Positions 14,819 through 23,472 of a DNA stretch of 54,285 bases are shown here, one piece after another (positions within the stretch are counted from its first letter, which is position 1; every line of letters begins with the position of its first letter). The DNA lies in contig JBBSHJ010000008.1 in the NCBI GenBank assembly GCA_038253135.1, positions 1-54,285 on the forward strand, written 5' to 3'. The DNA is from JBBSHJ01 sp038253135 (lineage in GTDB: Bacteria; Actinomycetota; Actinomycetes; Mycobacteriales; QHCD01). The notes under the pieces are model-generated. The model was not told the DNA's origin. It was given only the letters and a program-made list of their open reading frames with translations, and did not search any database. The position numbers and the translations under genes were made by a program.

Positions 14819-15756
14819 GCGTCGCCGCTGATGCTTCCGAAGCAACCGCAATAGCCGGCCAGCCCGGCGCCGCGCTGTCGGAGGGAGCGAAATCAGAACG
14901 CCGGCTCGGCTGGCTCCTGTGCGCGCCGGCGGTTATCGTGATGCTGCTCGTCACGGCCTACCCGATCATCTACGCGCTCTACCTGTCGTTTCGCCGCGAC
15001 GATCTGCGCTTCCCCAAACAGTCGAAATTCATCGGCGTCGACAACTACGTGACCGTGCTGAATTCGCCGGTCTGGTGGCACGCGCTCGCGGTCACGGCCG
15101 CGATCACGGCGATCTCCGTGGTGATCGAGTTCGTGCTCGGATTCGGCTTGGCCTTCGTCATGCACCGCGCGATCTGGGGCCGGGGCGGCGTACGCACGGC
15201 AATCCTCGTCCCCTATGGCATCGTCACGATCGCGGCCGGTCTTGGCTGGCAGTATGCCTGGACTCCGAGAATCGGCTGGCTCTGGAGTCTGACTGGTGGC
15301 GGCGCACCGCTGACCCACACCTACCAGTCGATCGCGGCGATCATCCTCGCCGAGGTCTGGAAGACCACCCCATTCATGGCGCTGCTCCTGATGGCCGGCC
15401 TCGCTCTCGTGCCCGAAGAGCTGCTCAACGCGGCCAAGATGGACGGCGCGACGGCGTGGGCACGATTCCGCAAGGTCATGATCCCGGTGATGAAGCCGGC
15501 CATTCTGGTCGCCCTGCTCTTCCGGACCCTGGACGCCTTCCGGATCTTCGATAACATCTACGCGCTCACCGGCGGGTCCAACGGGACCGGCTCGGTGTCG
15601 TTCATCGGCTATGACAATCTCTTCGTCGCCCTGAACGTGGGCGTCGGCTCGACGATCTCGGTGCTCATCTTTGTCTGCGTCGCGATCATCGCCTTCACGT
15701 TCATCAAGCTGTTCGGCACGGCGACGCCAGGCCGTGACGTGGAGGGGAAGCGCTGA
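14815..15756 (+). CDS. sugA: Sugar ABC transporter permease (SugA-like)
   Basis: A 313-residue MalF-type permease with six predicted membrane segments, starting with WLLCAPAVIVMLLVTAYPII. The EAA loop that contacts the ATPase is EELLNAAKMDGATAWARFRKVMIP. The ATG overlaps the lpqY stop (ATGA), and the stop overlaps the sugB start by one base, so the genes are translationally coupled. It forms the channel with SugB. Confidence 0.87.
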   Translation: MSVAADASEATAIAGQPGAALSEGAKSERRLGWLLCAPAVIVMLLVTAYPIIYALYLSFRRDDLRFPKQSKFIGVDNYVTVLNSPVWWHALAVTAAITAISVVIEFVLGFGLAFVMHRAIWGRGGVRTAILVPYGIVTIAAGLGWQYAWTPRIGWLWSLTGGGAPLTHTYQSIAAIILAEVWKTTPFMALLLMAGLALVPEELLNAAKMDGATAWARFRKVMIPVMKPAILVALLFRTLDAFRIFDNIYALTGGSNGTGSVSFIGYDNLFVALNVGVGSTISVLIFVCVAIIAFTFIKLFGTATPGRDVEGKR

Positions 15757-16589
15757 TGGCCATCTCCGCGAAACAGAAGGTCGGTTGGTCGGTCACCAAC
15801 CTGGTCGTGATCGCCTGGGCGCTGTACGCCGTGTGGTGGCTGGTAGCACTGTCCTTCAAGACGCCAGCGAGTATCACCGACGGAGGGAGTTTCTGGCCGA
15901 CGTCGTGGTCGCTCGAGAATTACCGCGGCATTTTCAAGCTCGGAGAATTCAAACGGTCGCTGATCAACTCGATCGGCATCGCGATCATCTCGACGGTGAT
16001 CGCGGTCATCCTGGCAACGATGGCGGCATACGCCATCGCCCGGCTCCGCTTCCCCGGCAAGGGGCTGCTGATCGGCATGTCCCTGCTGATCGCGATGTTT
16101 CCGCAGATCTCGCTGGTCACCCCGCTTTTCAACATCGAACGAACACTGCACATCTTCAACACGTGGCCCGGGCTGATCATCCCCTATATGACATTCTCGC
16201 TGCCGCTCGCGATCTACACGTTGTCGGCGTTCTTCCGCGAGATCCCCTGGGACCTCGAGAAGGCGGCCAAGATGGACGGGGCGACACCAGCGCAGGCGTT
16301 CCGACGCGTGATCGCGCCGCTGGCGGCGCCGGGAATCTTCACCACCGCGATCCTCGTTTTCATCTTCTGCTGGAACGATTTTCTCTTCTCCATCTCGCTG
16401 ACGTCGACGACCGCATCCCGCACCGTTCCGGCCGAGCTCGGCTTCTTCACCGGCAACTCGCAGTTCGAGCAGCCGGCGGGCTCGATCGCCGCGGCGTCGG
16501 TGATCATCACGATCCCCATCATCATCTTCGTCCTGCTGTTCCAACGTCGTATCGTCTCCGGGCTCACGTCCGGCGCCGTGAAGGGTTAA
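15756..16589 (+). CDS. sugB: Sugar ABC transporter permease (SugB-like)
   Basis: A 277-residue MalG-type permease. It begins with a membrane segment (LVVIAWALYAVWWLVALSF) and has about six in all. The EAA loop is WDLEKAAKMDGATPAQAFRRVIAPLA. The Ala-Ala-Lys-Met-Asp-Gly-Ala core is shared with SugA, as is usual for the pair. It starts within the sugA stop (TGATG). Confidence 0.87.
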   Translation: MAISAKQKVGWSVTNLVVIAWALYAVWWLVALSFKTPASITDGGSFWPTSWSLENYRGIFKLGEFKRSLINSIGIAIISTVIAVILATMAAYAIARLRFPGKGLLIGMSLLIAMFPQISLVTPLFNIERTLHIFNTWPGLIIPYMTFSLPLAIYTLSAFFREIPWDLEKAAKMDGATPAQAFRRVIAPLAAPGIFTTAILVFIFCWNDFLFSISLTSTTASRTVPAELGFFTGNSQFEQPAGSIAAASVIITIPIIIFVLLFQRRIVSGLTSGAVKG

Positions 16590-16600
16590 GGGAGTCGACC

Positions 16601-17803
16601 GTGGCCGAGATAGTGCTCGATGGCGTGACCAAGCGTTACCCCGATGGTGCGCTGGCAGTGCAGGCATTCGACCTCACGATCGCCGACGGCGAATTCATCA
16701 TCCTGGTCGGACCGTCCGGGTGCGGGAAGTCGACGACGCTCAATATGATCGCGGGCCTGGAGGACATCACCGACGGCAAGCTGGTCATCGACGGCCAGGT
16801 CGTCAATAACATGGCGCCGAAGGACCGCGACATCGCCATGGTGTTCCAGAATTACGCGCTCTACCCGCACATGACCGTGCGCGAGAACATGGCATTTCCG
16901 CTGAAGCTGGCCAAGGTCGACCAGCACACCATCGACCAGAAGGTCAACGAGGCGGCGCAGATCCTGGAGCTGACCGAGCACCTCGAGCGCAAACCGGCCA
17001 ACCTGTCCGGCGGGCAGCGCCAGCGCGTGGCAATGGGCCGTGCGATCGTCCGCAGCCCCAAGGCCTTCCTCATGGACGAGCCGCTGTCCAACCTCGACGC
17101 CAAGCTGCGGGTGCAGATGCGCACCCAGGTGTCGCGGATCCAAAAGCAGCTCGCGACCACCACCGTCTACGTCACCCACGACCAGACCGAGGCGATGACG
17201 CTCGGCGACCGGGTCGTCGTCATGCGCGGCGGCGTCGTGCAGCAGATCGGCACGCCAGCCGAGCTCTACAACGGACCGGTCAACCTCTTCGTCGCCGGTT
17301 TCATCGGCTCGCCGTCGATGAATTTCTTCCCGGCCCAGCTCAAGGACAATGCACTGGAGACCTCGATCGGGCAGATGCCGCTGAGCGAGGAGCACCGCAA
17401 GGCGTTGCAGGGCACCGAGATCGGGCCCGAGGTGATCGTCGGGCTGCGGCCGGAGGACTTCGAGGACGCCAAGCTGGTCGAGCATCCCGAGGGCGGTGCG
17501 ACCTTCACCGCCGACGTCGACGTGCTGGAGTCGATGGGGTCGGACGTCTTCGCGTACTTCGCGCTCGAGGGCGGGCAGGCGAGCTCGGCCGAGCTGGACG
17601 AGATCGCCGCCGAGTCGGGCAACGCTGATATCGGCGCTTCCGGCCAGCAGATCGTGACCCGGCTCGACCCGTTGACCCGGGCCGCCGAGGGCCAGACCCT
17701 CGAGCTCTGGTACAACGCTCGGAAGCTGCACATCTTCGATCCCAGCAACGGCTCGAACGTCACGACGGAGGCGATCCGCACTCCCCGCAGAACGCCCAGC
17801 TGA
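16601..17803 (+). CDS. sugC: Trehalose ABC transporter ATP-binding protein (SugC-like)
   Basis: A 400-residue MsmK/SugC-type ATPase. It has Walker A (GPSGCGKST), the Q-loop, signature (NLSGGQRQR), Walker B (AFLMDEPLSNLDAK) and the H-loop (TVYVTHDQTEAM), followed by a C-terminal regulatory TOBE/OB region (about residues 240-400). Long stretches such as IADGEF-ILVGPSGCGK, APKDRDIAMVFQNYALYPHM and GSPSMNFFPA closely match mycobacterial SugC, which is the main support for the trehalose assignment. The start is the GTG at 16601 with GGAG 8 nt upstream, 11 bp after sugB. The open frame continues upstream into sugB but is a shadow there. Confidence 0.88.
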   Translation: MAEIVLDGVTKRYPDGALAVQAFDLTIADGEFIILVGPSGCGKSTTLNMIAGLEDITDGKLVIDGQVVNNMAPKDRDIAMVFQNYALYPHMTVRENMAFPLKLAKVDQHTIDQKVNEAAQILELTEHLERKPANLSGGQRQRVAMGRAIVRSPKAFLMDEPLSNLDAKLRVQMRTQVSRIQKQLATTTVYVTHDQTEAMTLGDRVVVMRGGVVQQIGTPAELYNGPVNLFVAGFIGSPSMNFFPAQLKDNALETSIGQMPLSEEHRKALQGTEIGPEVIVGLRPEDFEDAKLVEHPEGGATFTADVDVLESMGSDVFAYFALEGGQASSAELDEIAAESGNADIGASGQQIVTRLDPLTRAAEGQTLELWYNARKLHIFDPSNGSNVTTEAIRTPRRTPS

Positions 17804-17870
17804 GGCGGGTACGCCGTCGACCGCATAGGACAGCGGAGCCGGACCCTTCCACCGTCGCCCTCGTCGGCGG

Positions 17871-17999
17871 CACTTCCATGTGCACGTCTTCCCGCGGTAC
17901 GACGGTGACGAGCTCTATGCGACCGCACCGCTCGGTGGCTTCGTGCCGGTCGAGCGGCGCCGCCCTTACGCCGACCTCCTGCGCGCCGAGCTGACATGA
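17871..17999 (+). pseudogene. C-terminal remnant of a HIT-family hydrolase
   Basis: Forty-two codons before a TGA read HFHVHVFPRYDGDELY, the His-x-His-x-His histidine-triad motif and its usual continuation. They are followed by VERRRPYADLLRAEL, a typical HIT C-terminus. There is no start codon, ribosome site or N-terminal HIT domain upstream; the 67 bp between sugC and this piece do not encode it in any frame. It is therefore a decayed end fragment, not a functional nucleotide hydrolase. Confidence 0.75.
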
Positions 18000-18049
18000 C
18001 AGAAATCTCACTCACGGACGTAGGGGCTGGCGTGCTCGGTCGGCCCGGA

Positions 18050-18742
18050 TCAGGACGCGCCGGCCAGCACTCTGGCGGTGATGCCGTCGATTAGGGCGCG
18101 GGCGTCCTCCCACGTGGCGCCGGGCCGGGTCGCGGTGAGCACGGCGGCAGCCGATCCGTCCCCCAGCAGGGCGACCGAGTGCAGGTAGCGGCGGTCATCG
18201 ACGGTCATCCAGCCCTGCTTGACCGGCACCGCCCGGCCGCCGGGGCGGAACAGTCCGAACCTCTGGTCGAAGTCGTCGGCGCCGCGGGTCTCGGCACCGG
18301 CGAGGGCGGCGAGGAAGGAGGTGCGTTGCTGGCCGTCGAGCAGTGACTCGATGTGCCGCAGGGCGGTGATCAGGTCCCGCGCGGACATCGTCGCCCAACC
18401 CCACATTCCGCGTGTGGTCGGAGGCGCGGTGCCGGTGAGTCCGAGCGCCTTGACCTGCGCGGTGACGATCGAATCCTCGCCGTAGGTGTCCCACAACTCG
18501 GTGCAGGCGTCGTCGTCGCTGCGGCGGAGCATGGCGTCGATCAACTGGCGGTCGCGTCCGGTGCGCGCCGACACCGGGATCGTCCAGACCTCCAGGGCGA
18601 CGAGCAGCTTCACCAACGACGCGGTACGGACGGGCCGGTCCGCGTCGCCGTAGGATCCAAGGTTTCCGGACGGTCCCTGCACCGCCGCGATGACCATCGC
18701 GCCGTCCACGTCGTACGACGCGAGATCGCGCAGATCAGTCAC
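18050..18742 (-). CDS. Serine hydrolase of the class A beta-lactamase-like type
   Basis: A 230-residue protein with the serine beta-lactamase/PBP-like pattern. It has a SxxK-type TASLVKLLVAL at about residues 41-51, RRSDDDACTELWD in place of the SDN loop, and VKQGWM in place of the KTG triad. No signal peptide or membrane segment is visible, unlike most family members, so it may be cytoplasmic or have a mis-set start. The GTG at 18742 overlaps the acyl-CoA dehydrogenase end by 8 bp, which suggests co-transcription. The substrate is unknown; antibiotic hydrolysis should not be assumed. Confidence 0.7.
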   Translation of the reverse strand: MTDLRDLASYDVDGAMVIAAVQGPSGNLGSYGDADRPVRTASLVKLLVALEVWTIPVSARTGRDRQLIDAMLRRSDDDACTELWDTYGEDSIVTAQVKALGLTGTAPPTTRGMWGWATMSARDLITALRHIESLLDGQQRTSFLAALAGAETRGADDFDQRFGLFRPGGRAVPVKQGWMTVDDRRYLHSVALLGDGSAAAVLTATRPGATWEDARALIDGITARVLAGAS

Positions 18743-19916
18743 CGGCGCTCCCGGCGGCCTCCCGCGCGATCGACCGCGCGATCACCAGCCGCTGGATCTG
18801 GTTGGTGCCCTCGAAGATCTGCATGACCTTGGCCTCGCGCATCCAGCGCTCCACCGGATGATCCTCGACGTAGCCGGCGCCGCCGAGCACCTGCACCGCG
18901 TCGGTCGTCACCCGCATCGCCGTATCGGTGCAGAAGAGCTTGGCCATCGCCGCATCGCGGGAGTAGGCCGCGCCGGCATCACGCCGCCGGGCGGCGACCG
19001 AATACAGCGCCCGACCGGCGGCCACCGACGTCGCCATGTCGGCCAGCAGGAATCCGACGCCCTGAAAATCGATGATCGGTGCCCCGAACTGCCGCCGCTC
19101 GGCCGCGTACGACACCGCGTAGTCCAGCGCCGCCTGGGCGAGCCCCGACGCACAGGCCGCGACGCCGACCCTACCGCCGTCGAGCGCGCCCATCGCGATC
19201 GCGAAGCCCTCCCCCTCCGCCCCGATCAGAGCGTCCGCGGGGACCCGGACACCGGCGAAGGTGATGCCCGCCGTCGGGCTGGCGCGCAGGCCCATCTTCT
19301 TCTCGCGGGGCTGGAGCTGCAGGCCGTCGGCGTCCGCGTCGACGATGAAGCAGGAGATGCCACCCGGACCGGCCGCGCCGGTGCGGGCGAAGACCAGATA
19401 GAAATCGGCCTCCCCCGCATGCGTAACCCAGGCCTTCATGCCGTCGATCCGCCAGCCGGCGCCGTCGCGGACGGCACGGGTGGTCATCGCCGCCGGATCC
19501 GATCCGGCCTCGGGCTCGGAGAGGCAGTAGCCGCCGAGCCGCTCACCGCCGATCATCGACGGCAGCAGCCTCGTGCGCTGCGCCGCGGTGCCGCGGGTCA
19601 GGATCGGCAGGCAGCACAGGGTATGCACGCTCACGGTCAGGCCCACGGCGAGCCAGGCCCGCGCGAGCTCCTCGACGACCCGGACGTAGAGCTCGTACGG
19701 CCGCCCGCCACCGCCGTACTCCTCGGGAAACGGCAGGCCCAGCAGGCCGCTCGCGCCGATCAGGCGGATCTTGTCGCGGGGGTACGCCGCCGCCCGCTCG
19801 GCCTCGCCCGCGGCCGGCTCCAGCTCGCGCACCGCGATCTCATGGGTCAGCGCTAAGAGTTCGGTGGCTTCCTCGGTCGGTCCCGCCCCGACGAATGAGG
19901 ACCGATCTACCCGCAC
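18735..19916 (-). CDS. Acyl-CoA dehydrogenase
   Basis: A 393-residue flavoprotein that oxidises acyl-CoA to the 2,3-enoyl-CoA. It has GGYCLSEPEAGSDPAAM (FAD and substrate binding), WRIDGMKAWVTHAGEADFY, the ERRQFGAPIIDFQ segment, VQVLGGAGYVEDHPVERWMREAK and a catalytic Glu in IFEGTNQIQRLVIAR. This is the isovaleryl/short-branched or butyryl type. The start is the GTG at 19916 with GGAGG 6 nt before it; the frame extends upstream only as a shadow of the peptidase gene. It lies 20 bp after that gene and probably shares its transcript. Chain-length specificity cannot be read. Confidence 0.88.
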   Translation of the reverse strand: MRVDRSSFVGAGPTEEATELLALTHEIAVRELEPAAGEAERAAAYPRDKIRLIGASGLLGLPFPEEYGGGGRPYELYVRVVEELARAWLAVGLTVSVHTLCCLPILTRGTAAQRTRLLPSMIGGERLGGYCLSEPEAGSDPAAMTTRAVRDGAGWRIDGMKAWVTHAGEADFYLVFARTGAAGPGGISCFIVDADADGLQLQPREKKMGLRASPTAGITFAGVRVPADALIGAEGEGFAIAMGALDGGRVGVAACASGLAQAALDYAVSYAAERRQFGAPIIDFQGVGFLLADMATSVAAGRALYSVAARRRDAGAAYSRDAAMAKLFCTDTAMRVTTDAVQVLGGAGYVEDHPVERWMREAKVMQIFEGTNQIQRLVIARSIAREAAGSAGD

Positions 19917-19936
19917 GGGCAGCCTCCAGACATGGC

Positions 19937-21058
19937 TCAGGAAGGGATGATCACCAGATCCCGGTCGGTGTCGTTCAACCGCTCGCCGCCGGTCTCCGTG
20001 CACACCAGAATGTCCTCGATGCGGGCGCCATAACGGTCGGCGAAATAGATCCCCGGCTCGATCGAAAAGGCCATTCCCGGCTCGAGCGGCAAGGTATTTC
20101 CGGAGACAATGTACGGATCCTCGTGCACCTCCATTCCGATTCCGTGTCCGGTGCGGTGGATGAATTGATCGCCATAACCGGCGGTGGTGATGATGTCGCG
20201 TGCGACCGCATCGATTTCCTCGCAGGTCGCGCCCGGGCGGACCGCGTCGCACGCGGCGGCCTGGGCCTGGCGCAGCACCGCGTAGAAGGTGCTGAATTTC
20301 TCATCGGGATCGGCGCCGACGAAATAGGTCCGCGTCGAGTCGGAGCAATACCCCTCGGGCGTCGTACCACCGATGTCGACGACGACCGGCTCACCGGCGC
20401 CGATGAGGCGGTCGGAGAGCTCGTGGTGCGGGCTGGCGCTGTTGGGTCCCGAGCCGACGATGGTGAAATCGACCTGCACGTGCCCCGCCGCGATGATCGC
20501 ATCGGCGATGTCGCGGCCGACGTCGGTCTCGGTGCGTCCCGCTCTCAGCATCGCCGGCACCTGCCGGTGTACGGCGTCGATGGCGGCGCCGGCCGTGCGC
20601 AGCGCCGCGACCTCCTGCGCCGACTTGCGCACCCGCAGCTCGCGCAGGATCGGCCCGGCCAGCTCCGGAGCCGGTACGCCGGCCGCGGCACACAGCGCCT
20701 GGCTCGTGACGGTCCACATGTGGTCGGCCACCGCGATCCTCGGCGCCGTTGCGCCGCGGGCGCGGACGTGGCCGGCCACGAGGGCATACGGGTCATCGGT
20801 CTCGCCCCACGCGGACACCTCGAGCCCGAGCGCCGTGATCGGCGAGGTCAGCGCGGCCGGTCGTTCCAGGACCGGTACGACGACCAGCGGGTCGCCCGCC
20901 GCGGCGACGACGAGGCAGGTCAGCCGTTCCAGCGCGGTGGCCCGGTAGCCGGTGAGGTAGGCGAGATCCGCTCCCGGCGTGACCAGCATGGCGTCCAGGC
21001 CGGCCGCGGCCACCGCCTGCTGGGCGCGGGTGATCCGCTCGGGAGGGCACACGATCAT
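19937..21058 (-). CDS. M24 family Xaa-Pro peptidase (aminopeptidase P/prolidase type)
   Basis: A 373-residue creatinase-fold metallopeptidase that cleaves X-Pro bonds. The N-terminal 130 residues are the creatinase-N domain. In the catalytic domain all five metal ligands are visible: VVVDIGG (Asp), YCSDSTRTYF (Asp), HRTGHGIGMEVHEDP (His), FSIEPGIY (Glu) and ARIEDILVC (Glu). The ATG at 21058 has a TAGCCT box 7 nt upstream, consistent with leaderless transcription, and diverges from the exonuclease gene. Dipeptidase versus aminopeptidase activity is not resolved. Confidence 0.88.
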   Translation of the reverse strand: MIVCPPERITRAQQAVAAAGLDAMLVTPGADLAYLTGYRATALERLTCLVVAAAGDPLVVVPVLERPAALTSPITALGLEVSAWGETDDPYALVAGHVRARGATAPRIAVADHMWTVTSQALCAAAGVPAPELAGPILRELRVRKSAQEVAALRTAGAAIDAVHRQVPAMLRAGRTETDVGRDIADAIIAAGHVQVDFTIVGSGPNSASPHHELSDRLIGAGEPVVVDIGGTTPEGYCSDSTRTYFVGADPDEKFSTFYAVLRQAQAAACDAVRPGATCEEIDAVARDIITTAGYGDQFIHRTGHGIGMEVHEDPYIVSGNTLPLEPGMAFSIEPGIYFADRYGARIEDILVCTETGGERLNDTDRDLVIIPS

Positions 21059-21065
21059 GCCGAGG

Positions 21066-21071
21066 AGGCTA
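21066..21071 (-). promoter_or_regulatory. -10 box of a leaderless promoter for the M24 peptidase
   Basis: On the minus strand TAGCCT stands 7 nt before the ATG at 21058. It fits TANNNT. Confidence 0.45.
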
Positions 21072-21131
21072 TCTCCCCCGGCGCCGGACGTGGGCGCGCC
21101 GGTCCGGCGGGATCCTGGCAGGATCGTCGAC

Positions 21132-22049
21132 GTGCCCTTGATGCTGCTCGATTCGGCCAGCCTCTACTTCCGCGCGTTCTACGGCGTACCGGAGTCCGTG
21201 ACCGCACCGGACGGGATGCCGGTCAATGCCGTCCGCGGCTTTCTCGACATGGTGGCGCGGCTGGTTGACACCCGCCGCCCGGATCGGCTGCTGGCCTGTC
21301 TCGATGAGGATTGGCGGCCGGCGTTCCGGGTCGAGCTGGTGCCGTCGTACAAGGCGCACCGGGTCGCGCCGAACGGCGGTGAGGAGATCCCCGACACGCT
21401 CTCGCCCCAGGTGCCGGTGCTGATGGAGGTGCTCGACGCGCTCGGCGTGGCCCGGGCCGGAGCGCCCGACTGCGAGGCCGACGACGTGATCGGCACCGCC
21501 GTGGCCCACGAGACGGGCGATGCGGTCGAGGTCGTCACCGGTGACCGTGATCTCTTCCAACTGGTGCGCGACGAGCCCCCGGTGCGGGTGCTCTACACCG
21601 CCAGAGGCATCGGCAAGCTGGCCGTGCTCGGCCCGGCAGAGGTCGGCGCGAAATACGGCGTCCCGGGCACGTCGTACGCCGACTTCGCCGCCTTGCGCGG
21701 CGATCCGAGCGACGGGCTGCCCGGTGTACCCGGGATCGGGGAGAAGACCGCGGCGGCGCTCATCTCGCGCTGGCACACCCTCGGCGCGCTGACGGCGGCG
21801 CTCGACGCCGGCGAGACCGGCGGCTTCCCCGCCGGCGCCCGCACCAAATTGCTGGCGTCGCGGGCATACCTCGACATCGCGCTGGCCGTCGTCGCCTTGC
21901 GCACCGACGCCCCGCTCGCGCCGTACGACGACGTATTGCCGAGCCGGCCGGCGGACCCGGGAGCGCTCACGGATCTGTCCGACCGCTACGGCCTGGACAG
22001 CTCGCTGTCGCGGGTGCTCCATGCACTCAACGCCGTCCACGGCACCTGA
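21132..22049 (+). CDS. 5'-3' exonuclease (stand-alone PolI-type, Rv2090-like)
   Basis: A 305-residue protein homologous to the 5'-nuclease domain of DNA polymerase I, without a polymerase domain. It has the acidic metal ligands LMLLDSASLYFRAFYG, VPSYKAHR, CEADDVIGT and VVTGDRDLFQLV, then the DNA-binding helix-hairpin-helix GDPSDGLPGVPGIGEKTAAALI. It removes RNA primers and flaps. The start is the GTG at 21132, nine bases before an in-frame ATG; sequence upstream is not conserved. M. tuberculosis has the orthologue near helY, as here. Confidence 0.9.
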   Translation: MPLMLLDSASLYFRAFYGVPESVTAPDGMPVNAVRGFLDMVARLVDTRRPDRLLACLDEDWRPAFRVELVPSYKAHRVAPNGGEEIPDTLSPQVPVLMEVLDALGVARAGAPDCEADDVIGTAVAHETGDAVEVVTGDRDLFQLVRDEPPVRVLYTARGIGKLAVLGPAEVGAKYGVPGTSYADFAALRGDPSDGLPGVPGIGEKTAAALISRWHTLGALTAALDAGETGGFPAGARTKLLASRAYLDIALAVVALRTDAPLAPYDDVLPSRPADPGALTDLSDRYGLDSSLSRVLHALNAVHGT

Positions 22050-22061
22050 CCCATCGCACCC

Positions 22062-22078
22062 CGGCCCGGACCGGGCCG
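22062..22078. terminator. Possible bidirectional hairpin between convergent genes
   Basis: CGGCCCG and CGGGCCG form a perfect 7-bp stem around GAC, between the exonuclease stop and the DUF4333-like gene end. There is no T-run, so this would be a weak or factor-dependent terminator. Confidence 0.4.
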
Positions 22079-22108
22079 CGCGGGTGGGCTGTCTGCACTG
22101 GGTGCCGG

Positions 22109-23188
22109 TCAGCCGCCGGAGAGGCTCCAGTCGTAGTCACCGCTGCCGCTGGTGACCTTGATCGAGATCGTCTTGCCGTCGCTGGTCTTGCAGTCGAAGG
22201 TCGCGTTCTTCTTGACCTTCTGGTCCGAGGGGCAGGACACGCTGGAGAGCCCGGCTGCCTTTCCCTGGTCGCTGTTCTGGATGTCCTTCGCCATCTGCTT
22301 GTTGTCGAAGACCTTGTGGTTGAAAAAACCGGGTGCGACCAATCCGAGGATCAGCACGATCGCGACGATGACCACCGCGCCGCCGGAGATGCCGGCGATC
22401 AGAGCGCCCTTGCCCTTCTTCGGCGGTTGGCCGCCGAACTGCTGCTGGCCGTACCCGGGCTGCCCCGGCTGGCCATAGCCCTGCTGCTGCGGCCCGTATC
22501 CCTGCGGCTGGCCATATCCCTGCGGCGGCCCGTATCCCTGCTGCGCCCCGTAGCCTTGCTGCTGGCCGCCGTACGGCGCCGGCTGCTGGCCGCTCGGCTG
22601 GCCGTATCCCGGCTGCTGCTCGCCGTAGCCGGGCTGGCCGTATCCCGGCTGCTGCTCGCCGTAGCCGGGCTGGCCGTATCCCTGCTGCTGCTCGCCGTAG
22701 CCGGGCTGCTGCTCGTAGCCGGGCTGGTCATAATCCTGCTGGCCGTAGCCCTGCTGCTGCTCGTAACCCGGCTGACCCTGACCCTGCTGCTGGCCGTAGC
22801 CCTGCTGCTGCTCGTAACCCGGCTGACCGTAGGCCGGCTGACCGTACGCCGGCTGCTGGCCGCTCGACTGGCCGCCCGGCGGGGCCGCCCGCTGGCCGTA
22901 GCCGCCCTGGTCGTAGCCCGGCTGGCCGTAGCCGCGCTGGTCGTAGCCCGGCTGGCCGTAGGCGGGCTGCTGCCCGCTCGGCTGGCCGCCGGGCTGGCCC
23001 GTGCCGGGCTCCGGCGGAGGGGTCGGTTGCTGCCACCCCTGGTTCGAGGCGTTGCCCGCCTGTCCGCCCTGATCCGATCCCGGCGACCCGGACGAGCCGT
23101 GCGCGGGCGCCTCCGGCAGCGTTGCTCCGCAGCGCACGCAGGTGCGGACGCTTTCGGCGTTCACCATGGAGCACACGGGACAGGTCAT
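22109..23188 (-). CDS. Zinc-ribbon, Q/G/Y-rich low-complexity membrane protein with DUF4333-like C-terminus
   Basis: A 359-residue protein in four parts. Residues 1-22 form a zinc ribbon (CPVC and CVRC). Residues 25-255 are a disordered Gln/Gly/Tyr/Pro-rich tract made of YGQPGY, YGEQQP and QQQGYG repeats, resembling prion-like or phase-separating domains. One membrane segment (GALIAGISGGAVVIVAIVLI) follows a PPKKGKG basic stop. The last 75 residues are a small extracellular domain with two Cys (VSCPSD and FDCKTSDGKTI), as in DUF4333. A GGGAG ribosome site stands 6 nt before the ATG. Role unknown; the topology puts the ribbon and tract in the cytoplasm. Confidence 0.8.
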   Translation of the reverse strand: MTCPVCSMVNAESVRTCVRCGATLPEAPAHGSSGSPGSDQGGQAGNASNQGWQQPTPPPEPGTGQPGGQPSGQQPAYGQPGYDQRGYGQPGYDQGGYGQRAAPPGGQSSGQQPAYGQPAYGQPGYEQQQGYGQQQGQGQPGYEQQQGYGQQDYDQPGYEQQPGYGEQQQGYGQPGYGEQQPGYGQPGYGEQQPGYGQPSGQQPAPYGGQQQGYGAQQGYGPPQGYGQPQGYGPQQQGYGQPGQPGYGQQQFGGQPPKKGKGALIAGISGGAVVIVAIVLILGLVAPGFFNHKVFDNKQMAKDIQNSDQGKAAGLSSVSCPSDQKVKKNATFDCKTSDGKTISIKVTSGSGDYDWSLSGG

Positions 23189-23307
23189 GACATCTCCCTC
23201 TCAGCGCCTCGATAGGCAGGTCAGCGCATATTGTGGCGCACCGGTACGCACCCGGTGCGACATTGTTGCGTACGACGACCGGATTCGGTGCATTGCTCGG
23301 GCACGTT

Positions 23308-23355
23308 CCCTGGACACTTCCTGGGACACTCCCCTGGGACACTCCCTGGGAGACT
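23308..23355. repeat. Four imperfect 12-13-bp tandem repeats
   Basis: Four copies related to CCTGGGACACTC lie head to tail between helY and the low-complexity protein gene. The remaining 23189-23472 interval shows no gene on either strand; it probably holds that gene's promoter. Confidence 0.7.
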
Positions 23356-23472
23356 ACCCAAGACATTCTGGACCATCGGGGCGAGACTGCATGCTCCGCG
23401 CGACATTCCGCGCCGCAGGCAGCGGTCCGACGCGCCCACTCCCGCGGTCGTTCCGCCCCGAGACGGGCCGGC

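Noticed and set aside
15671..16600. A SugB-SugC fusion frame
   Set aside because: The part before 16601 is a shadow of sugB; SugC has its own ribosome site and GTG.
22316..23215. A plus-strand Leu/Val-rich frame resembling a membrane protein
   Set aside because: It is the reverse complement of the Gln/Gly/Tyr repeats; the hydrophobic pattern is a codon artefact.
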